Shown here piece after piece: positions 35,334 to 44,787 of a stretch of 64,000 nucleotides of DNA. Within the stretch, counting starts at the first letter, position 1. Each line of letters starts with the position of its first letter. The stretch covers positions 186,001 to 250,000 of the forward strand of contig NZ_WBJX01000006.1 in the NCBI RefSeq assembly GCF_008831075.1. The letters run 5' to 3'. The notes beneath the pieces are model-generated. The model did no database searches. It was not told where the DNA came from and saw only the letters and a list, made by a program, of their open reading frames with translations. The translations under genes and the position numbers were made by a program. The DNA comes from Pseudoclavibacter terrae. GTDB lineage: Bacteria > Actinomycetota > Actinomycetes > Actinomycetales > Microbacteriaceae.

Positions 35334-35744
35334 ATGGCAGCCATCCTGAACCCGTACATCCACCTCATCGACAACGCGCGCGAGGCGCTCGAGTACTACA
35401 AGGAGGTGTTCGGGGGTGAGCTCGTCATGAGCACCTTCGGTGGCTCTGGCATGCCCATGGACGGTTCCGAGTCGGAGAAGATCATGCACGGCCAGCTCAC
35501 GACCACGAGCGGTTTCACGATCATGGCCTCGGACACCCCGTCCTTCATCGAGCCCAGCCCGGGACGAACGGTCGAGATCTCCATCAGCGGTGATGCGGCG
35601 GATGAGCTGCGCGGCTACTGGGACAAGCTCGCCGATGGCGGCGAGATCGAGCAGCCCCTCGTGCAGGCGCCGTGGGGCGACACGTTCGGAATGCTCGTCG
35701 ACCGCTTCGGGATCGCGTGGATGATCAACATCCTGGGAAGCTGA
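35334..35744 (+). CDS. VOC-family (PhnB-like glyoxalase fold) protein
   Basis: A 136-residue protein of the vicinal oxygen chelate superfamily, PhnB-like branch. Seen: an N-terminal LNPYIHLIDNAREALEYYKE, FGGELVMSTF, GQLTTTSGFTIMASD and the C-terminal PWGDTFGMLVDRFGIAWMIN, the usual ending of PhnB-like proteins. Many members have no assigned substrate, and metal ligands here are not obvious. It is monocistronic, with the mevalonate operon 65-75 bp downstream. Confidence 0.87.
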   Translation: MAAILNPYIHLIDNAREALEYYKEVFGGELVMSTFGGSGMPMDGSESEKIMHGQLTTTSGFTIMASDTPSFIEPSPGRTVEISISGDAADELRGYWDKLADGGEIEQPLVQAPWGDTFGMLVDRFGIAWMINILGS

Positions 35745-35818
35745 CGAGTGCGCTGCATGCGATCAGCCTGACTGCGCCGTACACTTGACGCCGACCTACT
35801 GCGAGGTGAGTGACCCTG

Positions 35819-36817
35819 GTGCCATCGAGTTTCGACGTGACGTCGCTTGCTTCTCTCGACACTTCGGCGTTGCCGCGAATCGGACGAGCCGTCGGGCGCG
35901 GGAGCGCGCACGCCAAGCTCATCCTCTTCGGCGAGCACGTCGTCGTCTACGGAAAGCCCGCCGTCGCGCTTCCGCTTCGTGCCATGCGCATGCGGGCCAC
36001 CGCGTGGCGGGAGGGCACGGAGCCCCGGTTCGAGTCGGATCACTACACGGGTCCGCTTGCTGCTGCTCCCGAGATCGTCGAGGCGCCACGCACGGCGATC
36101 GAGGAGACCCTCAAGGCCATCGGCGGCGAACTCGAGGGCCTGACGGTCGCCGTCCGGGGCAACATCCCGCTCGGGCGCGGCCTCGGGTCGAGCGCCGCGG
36201 CGGCCGGAGCCATCGTCGACGCTGTCTCGCGACTGCACAACGTCACGCTCTCCGGCGGCGAGCACTTCGCGCTCGTCCAGCTGGCGGAGCAGGTAGCGCA
36301 CGGGAAGCCGAGCGGACTCGATGCGCTGGCGACGACCATCCCGTCGCCCATCCGGTTCCAGAACGCCAGCGCCGTGCCGGTTCCCGTCGCGCTGGACGCG
36401 TGCTTCGTGATCGCCGACACGGGCGTGCACGGCTCGACGCGACAGGCCGTCGATGACGTGCGCACCTCACTCGAGCGCGACCACGACGCGACGATGACCA
36501 TCATCGACACCCTCGGAGAGCTCTCCGACCTGGCCATCACCGACCTCGAGACCAACGCGCCTCGCTCGCTCGGCGTCCGCATGTCCGACGCACACGAGCT
36601 GCTCTCGCGGCTTGGCGTGAGCCATCCGGCTCTCGACGACCTCGTGGCCGCCGCGGTGGGGGCGGGGGCGTTCGGTGCGAAGCTCACGGGCGGCGGCCTC
36701 GGTGGATGCATCGTGGCGGTCGTCGAGCGCGGCAACGCAGCGGCGGTCGCCGCCGCACTGCAGGGCGCGGGGGCCATCCAGACCTGGAGCATCACCAGCA
36801 CGGGCACCCCGCTGTGA
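35819..36817 (+). CDS. mvk: Mevalonate kinase
   Basis: GHMP kinase that phosphorylates mevalonate. Seen: KLILFGEHVVVYGKPA near the N-terminus, the ATP-binding PLGRGLGSSAAAAGA, and the C-terminal GAKLTGGGLGGC. The GTG at 35819 gives 332 residues and has a good GAGGTGA ribosome-binding site 9 nt upstream; the in-frame GTG at 35810 lies within that site. TACACT at 35780-35785 may be the -10 of the operon. The stop overlaps the next start by 4 bases. Confidence 0.93.
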   Translation: MPSSFDVTSLASLDTSALPRIGRAVGRGSAHAKLILFGEHVVVYGKPAVALPLRAMRMRATAWREGTEPRFESDHYTGPLAAAPEIVEAPRTAIEETLKAIGGELEGLTVAVRGNIPLGRGLGSSAAAAGAIVDAVSRLHNVTLSGGEHFALVQLAEQVAHGKPSGLDALATTIPSPIRFQNASAVPVPVALDACFVIADTGVHGSTRQAVDDVRTSLERDHDATMTIIDTLGELSDLAITDLETNAPRSLGVRMSDAHELLSRLGVSHPALDDLVAAAVGAGAFGAKLTGGGLGGCIVAVVERGNAAAVAAALQGAGAIQTWSITSTGTPL

Positions 36818-37827
36818 GGGCGACCGCCGTCGCCTTCCCGAACATCGCGCTCATCAAGTACTGGGGAAAGCGCGACGAGGCGCTGATCATCCCGCAGACC
36901 TCGAGCCTCTCGCTGACGCTCGCCGTCTACCCGACCACGACGACCGTCACGCTGGCGGCCGACGGCGAGCAGCACCAGGTCCTCCAGGACGGCGCCCCCA
37001 TGCCGCAGGCGGCGTCCGTCAAGGTGGCCAGGTTCCTCGACCATGTCGGACAGCTGGCCGGCAGCTCCCGGGGCGCGTGCGTCGAGACGAGCAACGCCGG
37101 ACCGACCGGAGCAGGCCTGGCGTCGTCGGCCTCCGGTTTCGCCGCCCTCGCTGCCGCGGCTGCGGCGGCGTACGGGCTCGACCTCTCGTCCCGCGACCTC
37201 TCGCGACTCGCCAGGCGTGGCTCCGGATCCGCCTCGCGTTCGATCTTCGGCGGCTTCGCCGTCTGGAACGCCGGCACTGACGACCTCAGCTCCTACGCGG
37301 AGCCCGTGAGCGACGCGCACGTCGACGCAGCCATGGTGCTCGGCATCGTCAACGCTGGGGCGAAGCCGATCTCCAGCAGGGACGCCATGCGCCGCACGGT
37401 CGAGACCTCGCCGTACAACGCTCCGTGGGTCGAGACGAACCCGACCGAGCTGGCCCTCATGCGCGACGCGCTGCGCCGGGGCGACTTCACGGAGGTCGGC
37501 GAGATCTCCGAGCGAAACGCCCTCCGCATGCACGCGGCGATGCTCGGCGCGGTGCCGCCCGTCCGATACCTCACCGCGGGCAGCATGGCGCTGCTCGATG
37601 CCGTGGCAGAGCTCCGTCGCGGTGGCCTCGAGGCGTACGCGACCATGGACGCGGGACCCAATGTCAAGACGCTGTGCCGCTCCGCTGATGCCCCCGCGGT
37701 CCGCGCCGCGCTCGCGGCGGCAGCTCCAGGCATCGAGTTCGTGATCGCCGAGTCAGGTCCCGGTGTGGCCGTCTCGGGTCCGGATGACGCGGACGACGCC
37801 CCCGCTGCCCGCGGAGCCACGCGGTGA
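36814..37827 (+). CDS. mvaD: Diphosphomevalonate decarboxylase
   Basis: Converts diphosphomevalonate to isopentenyl diphosphate using ATP. The 337 residues show FPNIALIKYWGKRD, the GHMP loop TGAGLASSASGFAALA, RGSGSASRSIFGGF and DAGPNVKTLC, all hallmarks of the family. It starts with GTG overlapping the mvk stop and ends overlapping the next GTG by 4 bases. Confidence 0.96.
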   Translation: MRATAVAFPNIALIKYWGKRDEALIIPQTSSLSLTLAVYPTTTTVTLAADGEQHQVLQDGAPMPQAASVKVARFLDHVGQLAGSSRGACVETSNAGPTGAGLASSASGFAALAAAAAAAYGLDLSSRDLSRLARRGSGSASRSIFGGFAVWNAGTDDLSSYAEPVSDAHVDAAMVLGIVNAGAKPISSRDAMRRTVETSPYNAPWVETNPTELALMRDALRRGDFTEVGEISERNALRMHAAMLGAVPPVRYLTAGSMALLDAVAELRRGGLEAYATMDAGPNVKTLCRSADAPAVRAALAAAAPGIEFVIAESGPGVAVSGPDDADDAPAARGATR

Positions 37828-38912
37828 TCGTCGCCGAAGCCCCGGGCAAGCTCTTCATCACCGGCGAGTACGCGGTTGTCGAACCAGGCAGGCACGCCGT
37901 GATCGTGGGAGTCTCCAGGCTCATCCGCGCCCGCCTCGTCGCCGCCGGAGGCGGCGATGGCAGCACTGTCCGCTCGCGGCACTTCGGGCCGACCCCGGTG
38001 CCCGTCAGCATGGGAGGCGACTCGGTCTCGATCGACGCGCCGGGTGCCGAGCTCGTGCGGGAGTGCATCCGCGTCGTGGTCCAGCTCGCACGCGAGCGGG
38101 GGACCGAGGCCTCGCCGTTCGCGCTCGAGATCGAGAGCGAGCTCGACGACGAGCACGGCCGCAAGTTCGGACTCGGATCGAGCGGCGCGGTGGCCGTCGT
38201 CACGGTGCGCGCCGTCGCCGAGCACCTCGGTCTCGGCCTCGACGACGACGCGGTCTTCCGCCTCGCGACCCTCGCGACGATCGAGCTGCGCCCGGCCGCC
38301 TCGTGCGCTGACATCGCGACGAGCACCCTGGGGGGATGGGTGCACTACGCGTCGCCCGACCGCCTCGCCGTGCGCGAGCTGCGTCGCGCGAGCGGGGTCG
38401 AGGCGAGCCTGAACGAGACCTGGCCAGGGCTCGTGCTCGAGTCGCTGCCTGATCCGGGTTCCATGGTGCTGCACGTGGGGTGGACCTCAGCACCAGCCTC
38501 GACGGCCGAGCTCGTCGGCACGCTCCACGCGGGGGACTGGCGCTCGAGCACCGAGTACGCAACCTTCCTCAGCGAGAGCGACAGGATCACGGCGGCCCTC
38601 GTCGCGGCGGTCCGAGCCGACAGCGTCGAGCACGCCCTCCTGGCCATCCGCGACGCGGCCGACAACCTCGAGGCGCTGGACGAGCTGAGCGGCATCGGCA
38701 TCCGCACCCCCGCGCTGCTGGATCTCATCGCCGCGGCACGCGGCGTCGGGATACCGGCGAAGACCTCGGGGGCAGGTGGCGGCGACTGCGGAATCGCGTT
38801 GGCGCCGGCCCGCGACGAGGCACTCGACGCCGCGTGGCGCGCCGCCGGCATCGAGGTCCTGGACCTGCACGTCATACCGCACCGTCGAGTTGGAGTTCGC
38901 GAACATGGGTAA
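37824..38912 (+). CDS. pmk: Phosphomevalonate kinase
   Basis: GHMP kinase acting on phosphomevalonate. The 362 residues carry APGKLFITGEYAVVEPG, the ATP loop KFGLGSSGAVAVVTVRA and the C-terminal KTSGAGGGDCGIA. The GTG start overlaps the mvaD stop. The stop overlaps the start of the IPP isomerase gene by 8 bases. Confidence 0.95.
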   Translation: MIVAEAPGKLFITGEYAVVEPGRHAVIVGVSRLIRARLVAAGGGDGSTVRSRHFGPTPVPVSMGGDSVSIDAPGAELVRECIRVVVQLARERGTEASPFALEIESELDDEHGRKFGLGSSGAVAVVTVRAVAEHLGLGLDDDAVFRLATLATIELRPAASCADIATSTLGGWVHYASPDRLAVRELRRASGVEASLNETWPGLVLESLPDPGSMVLHVGWTSAPASTAELVGTLHAGDWRSSTEYATFLSESDRITAALVAAVRADSVEHALLAIRDAADNLEALDELSGIGIRTPALLDLIAAARGVGIPAKTSGAGGGDCGIALAPARDEALDAAWRAAGIEVLDLHVIPHRRVGVREHG

Positions 38913-39990
38913 CCGCAAGGACGAGCACGTCGACCTGGCCCTCGAGCAGCGGTCGGGCATCACGCGCAACGACTTCGACGACGTGCGCTTCGTGCATCAC
39001 GCCCTCGGCGGGGTCGACCGCGGGTCCGTCTCGACGGCCGTCGAGGTCGCCGGTGCCAACTGGCCTGTGCCGTTCTACCTCAACGGCATGACGGGCGGCA
39101 GCGAGCGCACCGGGGCCATCAACCGCGACCTGGCGGTTGCGGCTCGCGAGACGGGCATCGCCATGGCCGCGGGCTCGCTCTCCGCCTATCTCAAGGATGC
39201 CGCCACGGCACCCAGCTTCCGCGTCATCCGCGATGAGAACCCGGACGGGTTCGTCATGGCCAACGTCAACGCCACCGTCAGCTCCGACGATGCTCAGCAC
39301 GCCGTCGATCTGCTCGAGGCGGACGCGCTGCAGATCCACATCAACTCGGTGCAGGAGACCGTGATGCCGGAGGGCGACCGGGACTTCGCTGCATGGCCGG
39401 GGGCGATCGAGGCCATCGTGCAGCGCGTCGGCGTTCCGGTCATCGTCAAAGAGGTCGGATTCGGACTCAGCTCGAAGACGCTCGCGCGTCTCGCCGAGCT
39501 CGGAGTGTCGTACGCGGACGTCAGCGGCCGGGGTGGCACGGACTTCGCCAAGATCGAGAACTCCAGACGGCGCCTGGGCGACTACGCGTCGCTGGTCGGC
39601 TGGGGACAGTCGACCCCTGAGGCGCTCATCGAGGCAGACGCCAGCACTTCGCCCACGCCCGTCCTGCTCGCCTCAGGCGGCGTGCGAACGCCACTCGACG
39701 TCTTGAGGGCGCTTGCCCTCGGCGCGCGAGCCGTGGGCGTCTCGGGCCACTTCCTCGAGGTGCTCGTCGAGGAGGGCCTCGAGACGCTCGTCGAGCACAT
39801 CCGCTCCTGGCAGGATCAGCTCGCCGCGCTGCAGACCATGCTCGGGGCTCCCACCCCTGCGGCCCTGCGGCAGCAGGAGCTCATCCTCCACGGCGCGCTC
39901 CTCGAGTTCTGCGCCTCCCGCGGCATCGACCCGGCCGTCGTCTCGCGAGCCCGCGGGCGCGGCACCCTCCCATCGAAAGGACAGCGATGA
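38905..39990 (+). CDS. fni: Type II isopentenyl-diphosphate delta-isomerase (FMN-dependent)
   Basis: Interconverts isopentenyl and dimethylallyl diphosphate using FMN and NADPH. The 361 residues begin NRKDEHVDLAL and show NGMTGGSERTG, the NVNATVSS stretch, QIHINSVQETVMPEGDRDF, VIVKEVGFGLS and SGRGGTDFAKIEN, the FMN-binding and catalytic motifs of the type II enzyme. The ATG follows GGAG by 9 nt. It is the fourth gene of the mevalonate operon. Confidence 0.96.
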   Translation: MGNRKDEHVDLALEQRSGITRNDFDDVRFVHHALGGVDRGSVSTAVEVAGANWPVPFYLNGMTGGSERTGAINRDLAVAARETGIAMAAGSLSAYLKDAATAPSFRVIRDENPDGFVMANVNATVSSDDAQHAVDLLEADALQIHINSVQETVMPEGDRDFAAWPGAIEAIVQRVGVPVIVKEVGFGLSSKTLARLAELGVSYADVSGRGGTDFAKIENSRRRLGDYASLVGWGQSTPEALIEADASTSPTPVLLASGGVRTPLDVLRALALGARAVGVSGHFLEVLVEEGLETLVEHIRSWQDQLAALQTMLGAPTPAALRQQELILHGALLEFCASRGIDPAVVSRARGRGTLPSKGQR

Positions 39991-41033
39991 GCACCGAGCT
40001 CCTCGACCACGCACCCGTTCCGCTCAAGTGGGTGGGCCCAGTCCGCGTGACCGGAAACGTCATGGAGGGTGAGCAGCTCGTGCCGCTCGCGACCTACGAG
40101 CAGCCCCTGTGGCCGTCGGTCGGCCGAGGCGCCAAGATGTCGATGCTCGTGCCGGACGGCATCAAAGCGACCCTGATCGACGAGCGCATGAGCCGCTCGG
40201 TGCTCTTCGAGGCTGACGACGCCGGAGTCGCGCTCAAGGCGCTGCACGAGATCCAGGCGCACATGCACCTGCTGCAGGAGGTGGTCGCGACGAGCAGTCG
40301 CTTCGCACGCCTCATCGACCTGCACGCGCAGATCGCAGGCAACCTGCTCTTCCTTCGGTTCGAGCTCACCACCGGCGACGCTTCCGGCCACAACATGGTG
40401 ACGCTCGCCTCGGAGCGGCTCATGGACTTCATCCTGCGCCGCTGGCCTGAGCTGCGGTACGAGTCGATCTCCGGCAACTTCTGCTCAGACAAGAAGGCCA
40501 CGGCCGTCAACGGCATCCTGGGACGAGGCAAGAACGTCGTGACGGAGCTCGTGCTCCCGCGGCGCACCGTCGAACGGTGGCTGCGGTCGACCCCCGAGAA
40601 GATCGCGCAGCTCAATGTGCGCAAGAACCTCATCGGCACGATGCTGGCGGGCGGGCTGCGGACCGGCAACGCGCACTACGCGAACATGCTCCTCGGCTTC
40701 TTCCTCGCCACGGGGCAGGATGCGGCGAACATCGTCGAAGGCTCGCAGGGCATCACCCATGCCGAGGTGCGCGACGGGGACCTCTACTTCTCCTGCACGC
40801 TGCCCAATCTCATCGTCGGGAGCGTCGGCAACGGCAAGGGGCTCGATTTCATCGAGGCGAACCTCGCACGCCTGGGCTGCAAGGAAGATCGTGAGCCCGG
40901 AGCGAACGCTCGGCGACTGGCCGTACTGTGTGCGGCAACCGTTCTCTGCGGCGAGCTCTCCCTCATGGCCGCCCAGACGAACCAAGGCGAGCTGATGGCC
41001 TCGCACCTCAAGCTGGAACGCGCCGCGAACTGA
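39987..41033 (+). CDS. mvaA: Hydroxymethylglutaryl-CoA reductase
   Basis: Reduces HMG-CoA to mevalonate. Seen: TTGDASGHNMVTLASE (the dinucleotide-binding DAxxxNM-type motif), the catalytic NFCSDKKATAVNG, the ANIVEGSQG region and a C-terminal histidine in ASHLKLERAAN. At 348 residues it is of the compact actinobacterial form. The ATG overlaps the fni stop by 4 bases. Confidence 0.93.
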   Translation: MSTELLDHAPVPLKWVGPVRVTGNVMEGEQLVPLATYEQPLWPSVGRGAKMSMLVPDGIKATLIDERMSRSVLFEADDAGVALKALHEIQAHMHLLQEVVATSSRFARLIDLHAQIAGNLLFLRFELTTGDASGHNMVTLASERLMDFILRRWPELRYESISGNFCSDKKATAVNGILGRGKNVVTELVLPRRTVERWLRSTPEKIAQLNVRKNLIGTMLAGGLRTGNAHYANMLLGFFLATGQDAANIVEGSQGITHAEVRDGDLYFSCTLPNLIVGSVGNGKGLDFIEANLARLGCKEDREPGANARRLAVLCAATVLCGELSLMAAQTNQGELMASHLKLERAAN

Positions 41034-41059
41034 GCGACGCGCGGAAACGAGCGAACACT

Positions 41060-42232
41060 ATGACAACACCAATCGGCATCCACGACCTCGCGTTCGCGAC
41101 GGGGTCCCGAGTGCTCGACCTCTCGGTGATCGCCGAGCGGCTCGGCACAGAGCTCGAGAAGTACACCATCGGCATCGGCCAGGAGCGGATGAGCATCACC
41201 GCGGCCGACGAGGACGTCGTCACGATGGGTGCGGCCGCGGCGAAGCAGATCATCGACCGGCACGGATCCGAGGGGATCCGCACCGTCCTGTTCGCGACGG
41301 AAACCGGCATCGACCAGTCGAAGGCGGCCGGTGTGTACGTGCACCAGCTGCTCGGCCTGCCGGCCACCTGCCGAGTCGTCGAGCTCAAGCAGGCCTGCTA
41401 CTCAGCCACCGCCGCTCTGCAGTTCGCCACGGCGCTCGTCGCACGCGATCCGAGGCAACGCGTGCTCGTCGTGGCGAGCGACGTCGCGCGCTACGAACTG
41501 GGGTCGAGCGGGGAGCCGACCCAGGGGGCCGGCGCCGTCGCCATGCTGGTGGCGGCCGACCCGGACCTGGTCGTCATCGAGCCAGGCTCAGGGGTGTTCA
41601 CGAGCGACATCATGGACTTCTGGCGCCCGAATGGCCAGGTCACCGCGCTTGTGGACGGCAAGTACTCGATTCGCGCCTATCTCCAGGCCGTGGAGAACGC
41701 GTGGAACGACTACACCGCGCAGGGCGGATTCCCGATCGGCGACTTCCATCGCTTCTGCTACCACCAGCCGTTTACCAAGATGGCCTCGAAAGCGCACCGC
41801 CACCTCATCAAGACAGCCGGAGGCGACCTCGAACCGGCCATTCTCGACGCCCAGATCGCGCCAACGTTGCGCTACAACAGGGTCATCGGCAACACGTACA
41901 CGGCCTCGATCTACCTCGCGCTCCTGAGCCTGCTCGACAGCGAGGAAGACCTGGAGGGCAGGCGAATCGGCTTCCTGAGCTACGGCTCCGGAAGCGTTGC
42001 TGAGTTCTTCGGCGGCACGGTTCAACCCGGATATCGAGAGCATTTGCGAACCGAAGAGAATCGAGCAACGCTCGCGAATCGTGTTTCGATCGATGCCGTG
42101 GAATACCTGAAGTGGCATGAACGTCGGGATCCGAGCGAGTTGGGCGAGTTCACGCTCCCGAACGAGACTGCGGGCCCATTCCGTCTGGCCGGGTTCAGCG
42201 ACCTCAAACGCGAGTACGCCGCTACGCAGTGA
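41060..42232 (+). CDS. mvaS: Hydroxymethylglutaryl-CoA synthase
   Basis: Condenses acetyl-CoA with acetoacetyl-CoA. The 390 residues carry the nucleophilic cysteine in ELKQACYSATAAL, the catalytic histidine in FCYHQPFTKMA and a catalytic glutamate region TETGIDQSKA. The ATG at 41060 is chosen over the long upstream frame, which overlaps mvaA. It follows mvaA by 26 bp and closes the operon, in the same order as the mevalonate cluster of Streptomyces CL190. Confidence 0.96.
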   Translation: MTTPIGIHDLAFATGSRVLDLSVIAERLGTELEKYTIGIGQERMSITAADEDVVTMGAAAAKQIIDRHGSEGIRTVLFATETGIDQSKAAGVYVHQLLGLPATCRVVELKQACYSATAALQFATALVARDPRQRVLVVASDVARYELGSSGEPTQGAGAVAMLVAADPDLVVIEPGSGVFTSDIMDFWRPNGQVTALVDGKYSIRAYLQAVENAWNDYTAQGGFPIGDFHRFCYHQPFTKMASKAHRHLIKTAGGDLEPAILDAQIAPTLRYNRVIGNTYTASIYLALLSLLDSEEDLEGRRIGFLSYGSGSVAEFFGGTVQPGYREHLRTEENRATLANRVSIDAVEYLKWHERRDPSELGEFTLPNETAGPFRLAGFSDLKREYAATQ

Positions 42233-42263
42233 TTCCACTGGTGGGCGGGGTTAGCATTCGGGT

Positions 42264-43106
42264 ATGAGCGAGAACATCACCGTCGGAGTCGCTGGTAACC
42301 ATCCTGGAATCGTCGCGACGCGGTGGGCGGCAGCCCGTGCGTCACGCGGACGGAAACGCCTGCGACTCGCGCATATCGTCGATCCGAGGATCGCGGGCGC
42401 CGGCAATCCGGACCTGATGATCGAGGCGGAGGCGGCGGCGGCGCGCATCCTGCAGGAGGCGACCGAAGCCGCGCTTTCCGTCGACGCCGGCCTCGACGTG
42501 GAGACCGTCGTGCTGACGGGCGCTGTCATCGAGACCCTCGCCGAGCTCTCGAAGTCCTCCGGGCTGCTTGTCGTCGGCAGCAACCGTGGGGATGCACCGG
42601 GACGCGCGAGCGGCACGCACAGCGTTCGCGTCGCAGCTGCCAGCGAATCGCCGGTGGCGGTCGTCCCGGACACCGATCTCTCGGCCCGACGCGGCGTCGT
42701 CGTCGGGGTCGATGGGTCGGACCTGTCGGAGAACGCGCTGGCGGTCGCCGCGGAGGAAGCGAGCCGCGCGGGGGAGCCCCTCATCCCCGTGCATGCCTGG
42801 CATGCCCCGAATGTGTACGGAGGGGGCGTCATCGTCACAGGTGACTTCTTCGATGAGCTGCGTCTCGCCGCCGAGGAGACGCTCTCACTCGCCCTCGCGG
42901 GTCTGAGGGGTCGCTACCCGGACCTTGAGATCACCCCGGTTGTGGTCGAGGGCATTCCGGACATGGCCATTCTCGACGCCGCGCACTCAGCGTCGCTGGT
43001 CGTCGTCGGCAGCCGGGGGCGGGGGGCCTTCGCCCGGCTCCTGCTCGGCTCCGTGAGCCACGGAGTCCTTGCGCACCTCGAGACTCCGACGATCGTCGCC
43101 AAGTAA
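42264..43106 (+). CDS. Universal stress protein, two UspA domains
   Basis: A 280-residue tandem UspA protein. The second domain has the ATP-binding pattern VVVGSRGRGAFARLLLGSVS and VVVGVDGSDLSENAL; the first is more diverged. The mycobacterial-type two-domain USPs respond to hypoxia and redox stress; cytochrome bd lies 4 kb away. TAGCAT (42252-42257) is 6 nt upstream of the ATG, predicting a leaderless mRNA. A terminator lies 16 bp downstream. Confidence 0.9.
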   Translation: MSENITVGVAGNHPGIVATRWAAARASRGRKRLRLAHIVDPRIAGAGNPDLMIEAEAAAARILQEATEAALSVDAGLDVETVVLTGAVIETLAELSKSSGLLVVGSNRGDAPGRASGTHSVRVAAASESPVAVVPDTDLSARRGVVVGVDGSDLSENALAVAAEEASRAGEPLIPVHAWHAPNVYGGGVIVTGDFFDELRLAAEETLSLALAGLRGRYPDLEITPVVVEGIPDMAILDAAHSASLVVVGSRGRGAFARLLLGSVSHGVLAHLETPTIVAK

Positions 43107-43122
43107 CGGCGGGCCGCACAGC

Positions 43123-43158
43123 AAGAGGGCCGGGCGGCTTCCGCCGTCTGGCCCTCTT
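43123..43158. terminator. Terminator between usp and lsr2
   Basis: AAGAGGGCC (43123-43131) pairs with GGCCCTCTT (43150-43158), with a smaller inner hairpin GGCGG/CCGCC. Located between convergent genes, it can serve both strands, since the outer stem gives a T-rich end in each direction. Confidence 0.85.
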
Positions 43159-43208
43159 CCTGCGTGTGGTCTCGGAGGGTGGGCCAGCGAGACCTTGCGC
43201 GTCCGCGC

Positions 43209-43553
43209 CTACGCGGTGGCTGCTTCGTAGTCCTCGATGATGGAACCGGGAATACGACCCCGGTCGGAGATCTTGTGTCCTTCCGCGCGAGCCCAGGCGC
43301 GGATAGCGGCGAGATCACGCTTCGGGCGGTTCGAGGCGGAACCGGCGGACTTCGACTTTCGCGACTTGGCTACCGTGCGGGCGGCCGAAACGTAGTCGGC
43401 CAATGCATCGCGGAGCTTCTTGGCGTTTTCGTCGGAGAGATCGATCTCGTAGTCGGTTCCGTCGAGCGCGAATTGAACCGTCTCGCCTTCGCCTTCGGCG
43501 AGTGAACTCGAGTCGATGTCGTCGACGAGCTGGTAGATGACTTTCCGAGCCAT
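43209..43553 (-). CDS. lsr2: Lsr2 nucleoid-associated protein
   Basis: Actinobacterial H-NS analogue that bridges DNA and silences AT-rich, often acquired, genes. The 114 residues show the N-terminal oligomerisation part (ARKVIYQLVDDIDSS, DGTDYEIDLSDENA) and the C-terminal DNA-binding part with the minor-groove motif RGRIP. The ATG at 43553 has an AAGGGGAT ribosome-binding site; the frame running to 43769 is upstream sequence. Given its role, it is a candidate silencer of the NRPS island. Confidence 0.96.
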   Translation of the reverse strand: MARKVIYQLVDDIDSSSLAEGEGETVQFALDGTDYEIDLSDENAKKLRDALADYVSAARTVAKSRKSKSAGSASNRPKRDLAAIRAWARAEGHKISDRGRIPGSIIEDYEAATA

Positions 43554-43804
43554 GGGATCCCCTTCGTTAAATGCAGACCGAGGACATGCTAGATGATTAT
43601 CCGGTGATTTGAATCCAGGTTTCTTCTGGTGGGGAGTTCGCACCCTATGCACTCGGCGCGCTAGGTCGCGACACGATGAGGGAAAACGTCTCCCGAAGTC
43701 ATTTCGGTTCGCATCCGAGTTCCTCGTGAATTCGTCGGCGGACCCCGCGGTGGCAGCCACCGGCGTCACTCACGAGCGGCGAGCAGGATACGATCGCGGA
43801 AGCT
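43554..43804. other. Divergent upstream region of lsr2 and the AEC transporter
   Basis: 251 bp with no gene, and less GC-rich than the surroundings near 43565-43640, as expected for promoters. TACGAT (43789-43794) lies 10 nt before the transporter ATG and may be its -10. No clear lsr2 promoter or repeat was identified. Confidence 0.4.
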
Positions 43805-44734
43805 ATGAATGTTCTTCAGGGATTCGCGGTCATCGCGGTCATCGTGACCGTTGGCGTGTTCCTGGCACGCAGCGGGGTGCTCGGGCAGACCGGGCAGACC
43901 GGCCTGTCCAAGCTCGCATTCAACGTCGCGACTCCGGCGCTCCTCTTCACGCTCATGGCCGACGCGCACCTCGAGGTGCTCTACTCCAGGCAGTTCGTCG
44001 TCACGGCGATCGCGATGACCGCCGTCGCGCTCATCTACAGCGGTGTCGGCGCCCTGCGCAGGTGGGGACTCGGGACGACGACGTCCGGCGCGATGGCGGC
44101 CAGCTACGTCAACGCCGGGAACCTCGGCATCCCCATCGCGGTCTACGTGCTCGGCGACGCAACTCTGGTCGCACCCGTGATGCTCGGGCAGCAGCTCATC
44201 ATGGGGCCGGTCTTCATGACGCTCCTCGACATCGCATCCAGGGACGACGATGCGCCCCGGCTCCGGTGGTGGCAGATCGTCCTCCGGCCCTTCCGGAATC
44301 CCATCGTCATCGGGGCGCTGGCTGGCATCGCGGTGAGCGCATCCGGCGTCACCATCCCGGCGTTCCTGCTCGATCCCATCGAGCTCCTCGGTGGCATGAG
44401 CGTCCCCGCCATGCTCCTGGCGTTCGGCATGTCCCTCTGGGGCAACGCCATCCCGTTCCGCGAATCGGACCGTGCGCCCGCGATCGTCGCCACCGTGCTC
44501 AAGGTGTTCATCCACCCGGCTCTGGCATGGCTCATCGGAGCGTGGCTCTTCGGTCTCGACGGTGCCGCGCTGCTCATCGTCGTCGTGACTGCGGCGCTCC
44601 CGTCCGCACAGAACGTCTTCACCTATGCGAGCAATTACGGGGTCGGGATGCGTGTCGCGCGCGAGACGATCCTGGCCACCACATTCCTCTCGGTTCCCGT
44701 CATATTCGTCGTGACCGTGCTGCTGTCGAAGTAG
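43805..44734 (+). CDS. AEC-family transporter
   Basis: A 309-residue membrane protein of the auxin efflux carrier family, the bacterial members of which export malate, malonate or other small acids. Eight to ten spans are visible. Family features are FNVATPALLFTLMAD, the ASYVNAGNLGIPIA stretch and the C-terminal TAALPSAQNVFTYASNY. The ATG is 10 nt from a TACGAT -10. The substrate is not determinable. Confidence 0.88.
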   Translation: MNVLQGFAVIAVIVTVGVFLARSGVLGQTGQTGLSKLAFNVATPALLFTLMADAHLEVLYSRQFVVTAIAMTAVALIYSGVGALRRWGLGTTTSGAMAASYVNAGNLGIPIAVYVLGDATLVAPVMLGQQLIMGPVFMTLLDIASRDDDAPRLRWWQIVLRPFRNPIVIGALAGIAVSASGVTIPAFLLDPIELLGGMSVPAMLLAFGMSLWGNAIPFRESDRAPAIVATVLKVFIHPALAWLIGAWLFGLDGAALLIVVVTAALPSAQNVFTYASNYGVGMRVARETILATTFLSVPVIFVVTVLLSK

Positions 44735-44787
44735 CGCGCGCAGATTGGCGCTGGCGCTTCGAATTCGAGGCGGGCTAGCTTGGTCGC

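Noticed and set aside
35039-35419. 126-codon open frame in the gap before the VOC gene
   Set aside because: No ribosome-binding site, biased Arg/His composition and overlap with the start of the VOC gene.
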